Positions 50,914 through 58,911 of a stretch of 64,000 nucleotides of DNA are shown here, one piece after another. A model generated the notes under the pieces. It was not told the origin of the DNA and did not search any database. It worked only from the letters and a program-made list of their open reading frames with translations. Within the stretch, counting starts at the first letter, position 1, and each line of letters starts with the position of its first letter. The position numbers and the translations under genes were made by a program. Origin of the DNA: Pleomorphomonas sp. NRK KF1 (GTDB lineage Bacteria; Pseudomonadota; Alphaproteobacteria; Rhizobiales; Pleomorphomonadaceae); contig NZ_JAMDLH010000002.1 of the NCBI RefSeq assembly GCF_023721755.1, positions 186,001-250,000 of the forward strand. Direction: 5' to 3'.

Positions 50914-51624
50914 CTACCGCATCATCCTGACGGCATCCGTCACCAGTTGCGCATTGTCTCGCGCCACCTCACCCGTGGCGCGGCGACAACCGTCCTCCAG
51001 GCCGACCCGGGTGGACCAGCGGCGCTGCCGCGCCAGTTCGACGAAATGCCAGACCGTGGCGTCGAAGCCATGCAGAAGAATCGGACGAGCCAGGCCCGCT
51101 TCACCAAGAACCGCGGCGATCCCATCGACGACGGCCTCACCCGCCGAGATATCCTGCTCCTCGATTTCGATCAGGATGCGAAGAACGCGTCGGCAGTCCG
51201 GCAGAGTAACGAGCCGCTTCGCATCGTCCACGTTCGCCAACCCAGCCTCGACTCCGACGCCCATGCCGTGCAACAGGTCGATGACCGCCGGTGCATCTGC
51301 CTCCGAGAGGTTGACCGAAGCGTAATCCGGAAGAACGCGCCACCCGGCGATCAAGTCGCGCGTCCTGCGTCGATCCCCTTCGATCCAGGCACCGGTCGAC
51401 ACGCCGACAAACGTACCCGGACAGGCGCGCCGAACAAGCCGGACCGTCTCGCCTACGGCGGCAAGGCTCTCGCGACCGTCAGCGGCACGGGCATGTAGAT
51501 GAATTTCCGCAGCGCCCGCCGCGACACAAGCGGCGCTGTCGCGCGCCATTGCCTCGACCGTCAGCGGCAAGGCGGGATGATAGTCGAAGGGGCGCGCGCC
51601 GTTGATGCAAGCCTGAACGATCAT
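50914..51624 (-). CDS. DUF849 beta-keto acid cleavage enzyme (BKACE), short form
   Basis: The 236-residue product is a DUF849 TIM-barrel protein. MIVQACINGARPFDYHPALP opens the family pattern, and AAGAAEIHLHARAADGRESL supplies the HxH zinc ligands. The family condenses beta-keto acids with acetyl-CoA to yield acetoacetate and a new acyl-CoA. At 236 residues it is shorter than the founding 3-keto-5-aminohexanoate cleavage enzyme (about 275), as in a known short subgroup. It begins 67 bp upstream of the VOC gene. The physiological keto acid is unknown. Confidence 0.87.
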   Translation of the reverse strand: MIVQACINGARPFDYHPALPLTVEAMARDSAACVAAGAAEIHLHARAADGRESLAAVGETVRLVRRACPGTFVGVSTGAWIEGDRRRTRDLIAGWRVLPDYASVNLSEADAPAVIDLLHGMGVGVEAGLANVDDAKRLVTLPDCRRVLRILIEIEEQDISAGEAVVDGIAAVLGEAGLARPILLHGFDATVWHFVELARQRRWSTRVGLEDGCRRATGEVARDNAQLVTDAVRMMR

Positions 51625-51800
51625 CGGGGGTCTCCACTCTCTCGATATGGCAGCCTCGCCATTTCAAGCAGAAAATGCGACCTCAAATCGTCAGAAATAC
51701 TAGAAAGCCGCCGCTGCCCCGGCTCAAGCCGGTATCAAGCATGATGACGGCGCCCTTCGCCGGAATGATCGGCAGACCGGCTTCCTGAGCCATCCAAACA

Positions 51801-51829
51801 AAAAGGGGGCGGGAAGACGGTCCCGCCCC
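51801..51829 (-). terminator. Intrinsic terminator of the pentitol operon
   Basis: Read on the minus strand, GGGGCGGGA (51829-51821) and its complement (51814-51806) form a 9-bp stem with a 6-nt loop. A C and then TTTTTGTTTGG follow. It lies 22 bp after the stop of the binding-protein gene. Confidence 0.9.
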
Positions 51830-51851
51830 AGTCGGTCGATCAATCCATCAA

Positions 51852-52808
51852 TTACTTGATGGCGCCCGACTTCTTGTGGATCTCGATGAACTCGGCAACG
51901 TTGTCCTTGGTCACCAGCGGGCAGTCGATGTCGGTGTCGATCTGCTCGATCTTGCCGGTCAGCAGGTCGTGAGCGACGCTGATGTTCTTGGCAGCGAGGT
52001 CATAGGCGTTCTGCAGCGCCGTGGACGTCATGCGGCCTTCCTGGATCAGCAGCATGGCCTCTGCAGTGCCGTCGACGCCGTAGGCGAGCATCTTGTCGAA
52101 CTTCGGATCGTCCTTGACGACTTCCAGAGCACCGGCGGCCATGTTGTCGTTCATGGAAACGACGGCATCGATCTTGTCGTTGGCCTGGACCCAGTCCTCC
52201 ATGAAGCGCATGGCTTCTTCTTTGTTCCAGTGCGCGATCTGCTCGCCGACGATCTTCACGTCCGAACGCTTGTCGAAGAACTCCTTCTGCCAGGCGTCGC
52301 GGCGCATGTCGGCGTGCATGTTGCCCGACGGGCCGTTCAGCACGACGACATTGGCGCCCTGCGGGATCTGCTCGAGCGCCAGACGGGCGTTCACGGCAGC
52401 CTGCTCATACGGATCGGCGTCGACCGACGACGAGCCGGGGATATCCTTGATGCGGGCATTCGTCGTGATGACCTTGACGCCATCCTTGACGGCCTGCTCG
52501 ACATAGGGACGCTGGGCTTCGCCGTTGTTCGGCTGGACGATGATCAGGTCGTACTTGTTGGCGACGGCGTTCTCGATGAACGCGTTTTCCTTGGCGTCGT
52601 CAGCCTGCGCGTCCATGACGTCAACGGTCATGTCCGGGTACTTCTTGACTTCGTCCATGATGCCGTTGGCCAGCCAGGCGGCAAAGGAGTCCGCCTGGGC
52701 GCGGGCGATGAAGGCAATCTTGTAGTTCTCAGCCTGAGCAACCGTCGTCGCGGCCAGACACAGGGCGGCCACAGCCGTGACGGTGCGGATCGATTTCATG
52801 AACTTCAT
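51852..52808 (-). CDS. CUT2 (ribose-type) ABC sugar-binding protein, pentitol operon
   Basis: The 318-residue product has a 26-residue signal peptide (ending TTVAQA before ENYK) and a RbsB-like fold: IAFIARAQADSFAAWLANGI, VDVMDAQADDAKENAFIENA, YDLIIVQPNNGEAQRPYVEQ and VVSMNDNMAAGALEVV. The ATG at 52808 follows GGAGGAGATACCAA. It is the last gene of the unit running from the dehydrogenase at 58401, an unusual place for a binding-protein gene, and is followed by a strong terminator. With a polyol dehydrogenase and xylulokinase upstream, the likely ligand is a pentitol such as xylitol. Confidence 0.92.
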   Translation of the reverse strand: MKFMKSIRTVTAVAALCLAATTVAQAENYKIAFIARAQADSFAAWLANGIMDEVKKYPDMTVDVMDAQADDAKENAFIENAVANKYDLIIVQPNNGEAQRPYVEQAVKDGVKVITTNARIKDIPGSSSVDADPYEQAAVNARLALEQIPQGANVVVLNGPSGNMHADMRRDAWQKEFFDKRSDVKIVGEQIAHWNKEEAMRFMEDWVQANDKIDAVVSMNDNMAAGALEVVKDDPKFDKMLAYGVDGTAEAMLLIQEGRMTSTALQNAYDLAAKNISVAHDLLTGKIEQIDTDIDCPLVTKDNVAEFIEIHKKSGAIK

Positions 52809-52890
52809 TTGGTATCTCCTCCAAGATATCTGCTTGATGGGGGCATCTATCGATCGACATGAGCCCCGCGTTTCCTCCAAAGCGAACGCA

Positions 52891-53898
52891 CTAAGCTTTT
52901 GCCTCCTTTCGCTCATTCGGTAGCTTGGCTGCACCCAGGGTCTTCCGGGTACGATTGACCTTGGCCCACATGTCGTAGCCGACAGCCAGGGCAATGATGC
53001 CGCCCTTGATGACTTGCTGCAGGTACGAGTCGACGCCGGTCAAATTCATGATGTTGTTGAGGAAGCCGACGATGAATGCGCCGGCGAGGGTGCCACCGGC
53101 CGTTCCAAGACCGCCGGAGAAGCTGGTTCCGCCGATGATCGCAGCGGTCAACGCCTCGAACTCGTAGCCCTGGCCGGCGTTGGGAGCGCCAACGTTGGTG
53201 CGGGCCATCAAGAGAATGCCGGCGAGACCGACGAAGGCGCCATTGATCAGGTAGGCGCCGATCTTGATCCGGCCGACGTTGATGCCGGATGCCCGGGCCG
53301 CCTCTTCATTGCCGCCGACCGCATAGAGCGAGCGGCCGAAGCTGGTGTGGCCGAGGATATACCACGTCACGATGCCGACGATGATCATGAAGAAGACCGG
53401 CAGCGGGACGAAGCCGATCTTGCCCTGACCGAACCAGACATAGTCGCCGATCTGGTAGATGTTCTGGCCCTTGGTGAAGAGAAGCGCGATGCCGCGCGCC
53501 ACCGTCATCATCGCCAGGGTGGCGATGAACGCCGGAATGTTGAAACGTCGGACGAGGATGCCGTTGACGAAGTTGCAGAGTACGCCGACGATCAGACCGA
53601 CGGCGAAGGCAAGGGACAGCGAGCCCGTTTCCTTGAAGACATAGACCGACAGGACGCCGGCCAGCGCCAGCACCGAGCCGCAGGACAGGTCCAGAAGGCC
53701 ACCGATGATGAGGATCGTTTCGCCGAAGGCCAGGATCGTCGTCACGGAGATCTGAGCCGAGATATTCGAGAGGTTTCGCGGCGAGAGGAAGTTCTCGTTC
53801 AGAAGATTGCAGACGATGATCATCACGATAAGGACCAAGTAAATGGAGTATCGCGACTTGATGGTCTGCCACTTCTCCCTCGTCATCAGGTTGTTCAT
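52891..53898 (-). CDS. CUT2 ABC permease (RbsC-like)
   Basis: The 335-residue product is a hydrophobic permease of the RbsC type with about 8-10 membrane segments, starting IYLVLIVMIIVCNLLNENFL. It has NISAQISVTTILAFGETILI, GGLLDLSCGSVLALAGVLSV and ALTAAIIGGTSFSGGLGTAG, the conserved RbsC glycine-rich region. The ATG at 53898 follows AAAGGGGCGGAAA; an ATG six codons upstream is possible. It lies 37 bp after the ATPase gene. Confidence 0.93.
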   Translation of the reverse strand: MNNLMTREKWQTIKSRYSIYLVLIVMIIVCNLLNENFLSPRNLSNISAQISVTTILAFGETILIIGGLLDLSCGSVLALAGVLSVYVFKETGSLSLAFAVGLIVGVLCNFVNGILVRRFNIPAFIATLAMMTVARGIALLFTKGQNIYQIGDYVWFGQGKIGFVPLPVFFMIIVGIVTWYILGHTSFGRSLYAVGGNEEAARASGINVGRIKIGAYLINGAFVGLAGILLMARTNVGAPNAGQGYEFEALTAAIIGGTSFSGGLGTAGGTLAGAFIVGFLNNIMNLTGVDSYLQQVIKGGIIALAVGYDMWAKVNRTRKTLGAAKLPNERKEAKA

Positions 53899-53935
53899 TT
53901 TCCGCCCCTTTTGCATCTCGCCAGTCAGATAGCGA

Positions 53936-55438
53936 TCAGACCGCTTTCCTGGTCATGTTCATCGCGTAGCGCATGATTGCTTCTTGAGAGAACTCGGCTC
54001 TGTCGAGCTCTCCCGTTATCCGCCCCTCGGCCATCACGTACATGCGGTCACACATGCCGATCAGTTCCGGGAGTTCGGAGGAAACCATGATGATCGACTT
54101 CCCCTCTTTGACGAGGTTGGTCATCAGCTTGTAGATCTCAAATTTCGCGCCCACGTCGATGCCGCGCGTAGGTTCGTCAAGAATGAGGATGTCCGGGTCC
54201 TGAAGCATCCACTTCGACAGGACGACCTTTTGCTGGTTGCCACCGCTCAGCGTGCTGACCTGTACATCGATGGACGCCATCTTCACGTTGATCTTCTTGC
54301 AGATCTCCTCGACCCGGCTTCTTTCCTTGCTGGCGTTCAAGCGCCCCTTCTGGAAGAACTGGTCCATCGAGGCGAGCGTCACGTTCTCCTTGACGTCGCG
54401 GATCGGAACGATGCCGTAGCGCCGCCGGTCCTCCGACAGCATCACCACGCCATTCCTGATGCTGTCCTGGACGTTGCGAACCCTGACGGGAGCACCGTGA
54501 ACCTTGACCGTTCCGCCGAACCGATCGTCGAGCCCGAACAATGCCCGCATCACCTCGGTCCGCCCGGCTCCGACCAGACCGGCGAAGCCGACGATCTCGC
54601 CCTTCCTGACATTGAAGGAGACGTTGCTGAAACCTGCCGGTCCGCTGAACCCGTCGACTTCCAGCACAACGTCGCCGACCGGAACCTCCTCCTTGGGATA
54701 GCCCTGCCCGAGCGCGCGGCCGACCATCAGGGAGATGACCGAGTCGATATCGAACTGATCCTTTGGCCGCGTCTCGATGACCTTGCCGTCGCGCAGGATC
54801 GAGATCTCATCGGCGATGCGGAAGATTTCGTCCATCTTGTGCGAGATGTAGACGATGCCCTTCCCGCGCGCGCGAAGGTCGGCGATCTTCTCGAAGAGGA
54901 TTTCGATTTCCTTGTTGGTGATGGACGACGTCGGCTCGTCCATGATGATGATATCGGCATCTCGCGAGATTGCCTTGAGGATTTCCAGCATCTGAAGGTT
55001 GGAGATCGACAGGTCCTTCAGCTTGGTTTCCGGATCGTAGGAGAGGTTTTCCTGCTTGAGCAGTTGAAGCGTCTTCTGCCGGATGGTCTTCCAATCGACC
55101 CGCCCGAAGCTCTTCTTCGGCCAGCGCCCCGCGAACAGGCTTTCCTCGATCGTCATCTCGGGCGTGTAGTTCAGCTCCTGAAAGATCATCGAAACGCCGA
55201 GCTCACCCGCCTTGATCGGCGAGGTGATCTCGACCTTCTGGCCCTTGATCAGGGTCTCGCCACCATCGGGCTGGTAGATGCCGTTGATGATCTTCATCAA
55301 GGTCGACTTGCCGGCGCCGTTCTCGCCGCACAGCACGTGAACCGACCCTTCCTTCACAGAAAAGCAGACATCCTCGAGCGCTTTCACGCCCGGAAACGAC
55401 TTGCTTATGTTTCTGACCTCGAGAAGAGTTTTCTGCAT
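53936..55438 (-). CDS. CUT2 ABC transporter ATPase with two ABC domains (RbsA-like)
   Basis: The 500-residue product has two tandem ABC cassettes. The first is complete: GENGAGKST, ABC signature LSISNLQMLEILKAISRDA, Walker B IIMDEPTSSI and HKMDEIF. The second has the degenerate Walker A GLVGAGRTE but a good signature VSTLSGGNQQKVVLSKWMLQ and ILDEPTRGIDVGAK, the usual RbsA/XylG pattern. The ATG follows AAGGACCTAATCG. It lies between the xylulokinase and permease genes. Confidence 0.94.
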   Translation of the reverse strand: MQKTLLEVRNISKSFPGVKALEDVCFSVKEGSVHVLCGENGAGKSTLMKIINGIYQPDGGETLIKGQKVEITSPIKAGELGVSMIFQELNYTPEMTIEESLFAGRWPKKSFGRVDWKTIRQKTLQLLKQENLSYDPETKLKDLSISNLQMLEILKAISRDADIIIMDEPTSSITNKEIEILFEKIADLRARGKGIVYISHKMDEIFRIADEISILRDGKVIETRPKDQFDIDSVISLMVGRALGQGYPKEEVPVGDVVLEVDGFSGPAGFSNVSFNVRKGEIVGFAGLVGAGRTEVMRALFGLDDRFGGTVKVHGAPVRVRNVQDSIRNGVVMLSEDRRRYGIVPIRDVKENVTLASMDQFFQKGRLNASKERSRVEEICKKINVKMASIDVQVSTLSGGNQQKVVLSKWMLQDPDILILDEPTRGIDVGAKFEIYKLMTNLVKEGKSIIMVSSELPELIGMCDRMYVMAEGRITGELDRAEFSQEAIMRYAMNMTRKAV

Positions 55439-55492
55439 CGATTAGGTCCTTGATCGGCCGGATGGCGGAATACGGGATCGGCTTGGCGTTCG

Positions 55493-56983
55493 TCAGTTGA
55501 CGCCATGCACGTCGGCGAGCCTGGCCCGATAGAGCCCGAAAGCCTCGTCATAGGCGGCCTTGCGGCTCGCAACCGGCGCCGTCGTCTTGTCGGCATCGAG
55601 GCTGACGCAGCGGTCGGCGATGGCGGCGATATCCTCGCCCGCCCCGGCGGACCGACCATAGGCCCAGATCGCCTGGATTGCCGCTCCGAGACATCCCGCC
55701 TCATCGCCCGTGGGAACGACAATCTCGGCGCCTGTCATGTCTGCGACCATCTGCCGCCAGGGTTTGCTGCGCGCGCCGCCGCCAATCATGAACACGCGCT
55801 CGGCGGCCTTGTCGCCGCGAATGCGGTGAAGTCCGGCGAGCACGCCGAAGGTGACGCCCTCGACCATGGCCCGCATCAGGTTTTCCGGCGTCATGTTGAC
55901 GGCGGACAGGCCGAGGATGGTGCCGCGCGCCGTGGGGAGGTCGGGAGTACGCTCGCCGTTGAGGAACGGCAGCATGGTGATGCCACCGGCGCCCGGCTCG
56001 GTCGCCTCCAGCGCTTCCGATACGAAGCCGACGTCGCGGCCGAGCAGGTGGGCACCGCCGGACGTGACGTTGGTGGCGTTCATGGTGCACACGAGAGGCA
56101 GCCAGCCGCCGCTCGACGAGCAGAAGGGGGCAACGGCGCCGCTCGGATCGAGAACCGGCGTGTCGGAATAGGAGAAGACCGTTGCCGACGTCCCGAGGCT
56201 GATGGTGACCACGCCCTCGCGCACGTTGCCGGTGCCGATGGCGCCCATCATGTTGTCGCCACCGCCGGCCGCCACCATGCATTCGGTGGTGAGGCCGAGC
56301 GCTTCGGCCGCGGCCTGAGTGAGCTTTCCAACTATGGCGTCGGGCGCAACGAGGTCCGGCAACGCAGCGGCGAGACGGCCGCTGCCGCGATCGATCAGTG
56401 ACAACGCCTCGGGCGCCCAGGCACGCTTGCGAACATCGAAGAAGCCGGTGCCGGAGGCGTCGCCGTATTCGGCCACGAAGCAGCCGGTCAGCCAATGGTT
56501 CAGGTAATCGTGCGGCAGCAGGATATGGGCAATGCGGGCAAAGTTGTCGGGCTCGCGGTCGGCGAGGAAGGCCAGCTTGGAGATGGTATAGCCGGTGAGC
56601 GGGATGATGCCGACCTTGTCGAACCAGGTCGCCGGTCCACCGAGGGCGGCAACGATCCGCTCGTTGTCGGGCGCCGTCTCGGTATCGCACCAGAGCTTGG
56701 CCGGCCGGATGACCGCCCCCTTGTCGTCGAGCACGGCGAGACCGTGCTGCTGACCGGACACACCGAGACAGCGGATCGCATCGGCGGGCAAGGCCGCTTC
56801 CTTGAGCGCCATGCGCACGGCTGCGATCATCGCATCGACCCAAATCGACGGATGCTGTTCGCGGGCGCCGCTGTCGCGCTCGATCAGGCTGTGGGCAGCA
56901 TGACCGCGCCCGCGCACCAGCCCGTTCTCGTCTATGACGAGCGCCTTGGTCCCCTGCGTACCGCAGTCCACTCCAATGAACAT
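55493..56983 (-). CDS. xylB: Xylulokinase
   Basis: The 496-residue product is an FGGY-family kinase matching XylB. MFIGVDCGTQGTKALVIDEN is the first phosphate loop, CLGVSGQQHGLAVLDDKGAV and AKLWCDTETAPDNERI are typical xylulokinase segments, and the end has MIGGGARSKPWRQMVADMTG. It phosphorylates D-xylulose to xylulose-5-phosphate. The neighbouring polyol dehydrogenase and ribose-type transporter indicate that xylulose arises from a pentitol rather than through xylose isomerase. The ATG follows GGTAGGGAGGGAAAGCG. Confidence 0.93.
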   Translation of the reverse strand: MFIGVDCGTQGTKALVIDENGLVRGRGHAAHSLIERDSGAREQHPSIWVDAMIAAVRMALKEAALPADAIRCLGVSGQQHGLAVLDDKGAVIRPAKLWCDTETAPDNERIVAALGGPATWFDKVGIIPLTGYTISKLAFLADREPDNFARIAHILLPHDYLNHWLTGCFVAEYGDASGTGFFDVRKRAWAPEALSLIDRGSGRLAAALPDLVAPDAIVGKLTQAAAEALGLTTECMVAAGGGDNMMGAIGTGNVREGVVTISLGTSATVFSYSDTPVLDPSGAVAPFCSSSGGWLPLVCTMNATNVTSGGAHLLGRDVGFVSEALEATEPGAGGITMLPFLNGERTPDLPTARGTILGLSAVNMTPENLMRAMVEGVTFGVLAGLHRIRGDKAAERVFMIGGGARSKPWRQMVADMTGAEIVVPTGDEAGCLGAAIQAIWAYGRSAGAGEDIAAIADRCVSLDADKTTAPVASRKAAYDEAFGLYRARLADVHGVN

Positions 56984-57357
56984 CGCTTTCCCTCCCTACC
57001 CCCGCGGGCAGCCGATCGACAGGCCACGCAACCAGCGGGCCTCCTCTGCCCGACATTCCGATCGCGGTCTTCCATCGTCCTCCACGACCGGCAGCGAACT
57101 GCCGGCGGGTTACCTATTCACAGCGTCTCAACTCGCCTGATCGTTCGACTGGACCCGAATGGCCGATCTTCCCTTCGCCCATCGGGAGCGCCTCACGGCG
57201 CGGCAGATTCGAACGATTAAGGTTCCGCCCCATCAGACGGGCGAGACCATCTTGTCGACCGAGGCGCGGGCCGCGCCGGGAGCACCTGGAACAGAGGCTG
57301 CATTCATCATGCATACCTTCTTCAGTCATTCCCGGGGGCACCCCGCGCCGGTCTTGC
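56984..57357. other. Gap within the pentitol operon, no gene recognised
   Basis: This 374-bp stretch separates the dehydrogenase stop from the xylulokinase start. A minus-strand frame of 75 codons at 57114-57341 has no ribosome site or recognisable product. The gap is long for an operon, so a second promoter for xylB and the transporter may lie here; I see no clear motif. Confidence 0.5.
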
Positions 57358-58401
57358 TCAGAAGGTGATCTGGACCTTGACGTCAGACGGGTTCTGCTGG
57401 GCGGCGCGTTCGAAGGCCTCGATCGACTTGTCGAAGGGATAGCTCGCCGAGATCAGCGGCTTCAGGTCGATCTTGCCCGAGCCGAGCAGCGCCAGCGTGC
57501 GATCCCAGACGTTGGCGTAGCGGAAGATGCCCGTCAGGCTGATCTCCTTGACCTCCAGCGCCACCACGTCGAGCGGAACCCGGTCCTGCGGCATGCCGAC
57601 CAGAACCACCCGGCCGCCCTGCGTCACCACGTCCAGCATGTCGTCGAAGGCCTTCGGAGCGCCGCTCGCCTCGAAGAACAGGTCGGCGCCCTTGCCGGCC
57701 GTCCGCTTGGCGACCACGTCGGCCAGCTTCTCTTTGGTCAGGTCGACGGCGACGACGCCGGGCACCTTGGCGATGATGTCGAGCTTGGCTTTGGCGACGT
57801 CGCTGACGATCACCTCCGAGCAGCCCGACGCCAGCGCGGCGAAGGCCACCATCATGCCGATGGTGCCGGCACCGGCCACCACGGCGATGTCGCCCGGACG
57901 GATGGCGCCCTTGGCGGCGGCATAGACGCCGATCGCCAGCGGCTCGACCATGGCGCCTTCGGCGAAGGACACGCTGTCGGGCAGCTTGTAGGTCAGCGCC
58001 GCCGGATGGACGACTTCGGGCGTAAGACAGCCGTGGATTGGCGGCGTCGCCCAGAAGCGCACGGCCGGATCGAGGTTGTAGTGGCCTTCCAGCGTCTGGC
58101 GCGAACCGAAGTCGGGAATGCCGGGCTCCATGCAGACGCGATCGCCAACCTTGAGATGGGAGACCTTGGCGCCGACCGCCGTCACCACGCCCGAAGCTTC
58201 ATGGCCGAGCACCATCGGCTCGTTGACGATGAAGTCGCCGATGCGCCCGTGCTTCAGATAGTGAACGTCGCTGCCGCAGATGCCCACCGCCTTGATGGCG
58301 ACCCGAACCTCATCGGCCGCCGGTTCAAGAGATCCGGGAAGGTCGATGTCGCGAAGACGAACGTCTCCAATACCCTCGAGAACGACGGCTTTTACCTTCA
58401 T
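57358..58401 (-). CDS. Zinc-dependent polyol dehydrogenase (xylitol/sorbitol dehydrogenase type)
   Basis: The 347-residue product is a medium-chain dehydrogenase. [20 protein letters not shown] holds the catalytic-zinc Cys, GHEASG the His and Glu, and [20 protein letters not shown] the NAD-binding Rossmann loop. The four-cysteine structural-zinc lobe is absent, replaced by [20 protein letters not shown], as in sorbitol/xylitol dehydrogenases. With xylulokinase downstream, the likely reaction is xylitol to D-xylulose. D-arabitol or sorbitol are alternatives. The ATG at 58401 follows GGGAGGAAAAGCC. Confidence 0.9.
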   Translation of the reverse strand: MKVKAVVLEGIGDVRLRDIDLPGSLEPAADEVRVAIKAVGICGSDVHYLKHGRIGDFIVNEPMVLGHEASGVVTAVGAKVSHLKVGDRVCMEPGIPDFGSRQTLEGHYNLDPAVRFWATPPIHGCLTPEVVHPAALTYKLPDSVSFAEGAMVEPLAIGVYAAAKGAIRPGDIAVVAGAGTIGMMVAFAALASGCSEVIVSDVAKAKLDIIAKVPGVVAVDLTKEKLADVVAKRTAGKGADLFFEASGAPKAFDDMLDVVTQGGRVVLVGMPQDRVPLDVVALEVKEISLTGIFRYANVWDRTLALLGSGKIDLKPLISASYPFDKSIEAFERAAQQNPSDVKVQITF

Positions 58402-58590
58402 GGCTTTTCCTCCCGAGCCGCTGACCTGCATTCTCAGACGGGCTTGCGCGGCTCTTGATGGAGGAGAGTATGAGCGCCGGAAGCTATTCCCGCTAAGCCA
58501 ATTCAACAAATCTGTGTGCATTATTTTACATTTTGAAACCTAGACGAGTTCCAAACCGGCATGCCGACCGAGGATTTCCAGGTTCTCGGT

Positions 58591-58639
58591 AAAAAGGGCG
58601 CCTCGGCATCCAGACGTCGGCTGTCTCAATGAGGCGCCC
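58591..58639 (-). terminator. Terminator-like hairpin upstream of the pentitol operon
   Basis: On the minus strand, GGGCGCCTC (58639-58631) pairs with GAGGCGCCC (58604-58596) and is followed at once by TTTTT. The 26-nt loop itself holds a 4-bp AGAC/GTCT stem. It faces the dehydrogenase gene, 190 bp before its start, yet no gene precedes it on that strand. Confidence 0.6.
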
Positions 58640-58665
58640 GGCACGGAGAAGCGCGGCGATGCGAG

Positions 58666-58690
58666 GGAACCAATCTTGTCGCGGTCGGTT
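58666..58690 (+). promoter_or_regulatory. EcfG/RpoE2-type promoter motif upstream of glgX-treZ
   Basis: GGAAC at 58666-58670 is followed after 17 nt by GTT at 58688-58690, oriented toward glgX. The leader to the start codon would be about 220 nt. Trehalose and glycogen genes are known targets of general-stress sigma factors in alphaproteobacteria, which supports it. Confidence 0.5.
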
Positions 58691-58911
58691 TCACGAACCA
58701 CCGAGTCTGTTTTTCAAATCCACCCGCCGGGCCTCGTTTGATGGCGTCTCAAGTTGAAAGTCGATCCTTCCACGGCGGTCGCCGATGCAGACCGCATCAC
58801 CACATGACCATCCCGCGTTTCGAGCTATCATGGGTTCGGCCGGAGCTCCCATCCCGGTCGGCCAATCTTCCCGCATATTGGCAATGGCAAGTCGTCCCGG
58901 AGAACACGTGA

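Larger units (their letters stand above)
58402..58911. other. Divergent intergenic region between the pentitol operon and glgX
   Basis: This 510-bp region has no recognised gene. It contains an AT-rich stretch near 58510-58540 next to the dehydrogenase gene (likely promoter region), a minus-strand terminator-like hairpin at 58591-58639 and a stress-type promoter motif toward glgX at 58666-58690. Confidence 0.6.

Noticed and set aside
58691-58876. 61-codon minus-strand frame before the unexplained terminator
   Set aside because: It would explain the terminator at 58591, but it has no ribosome site and no recognisable product, so a non-coding RNA or attenuator is an equally good reading.
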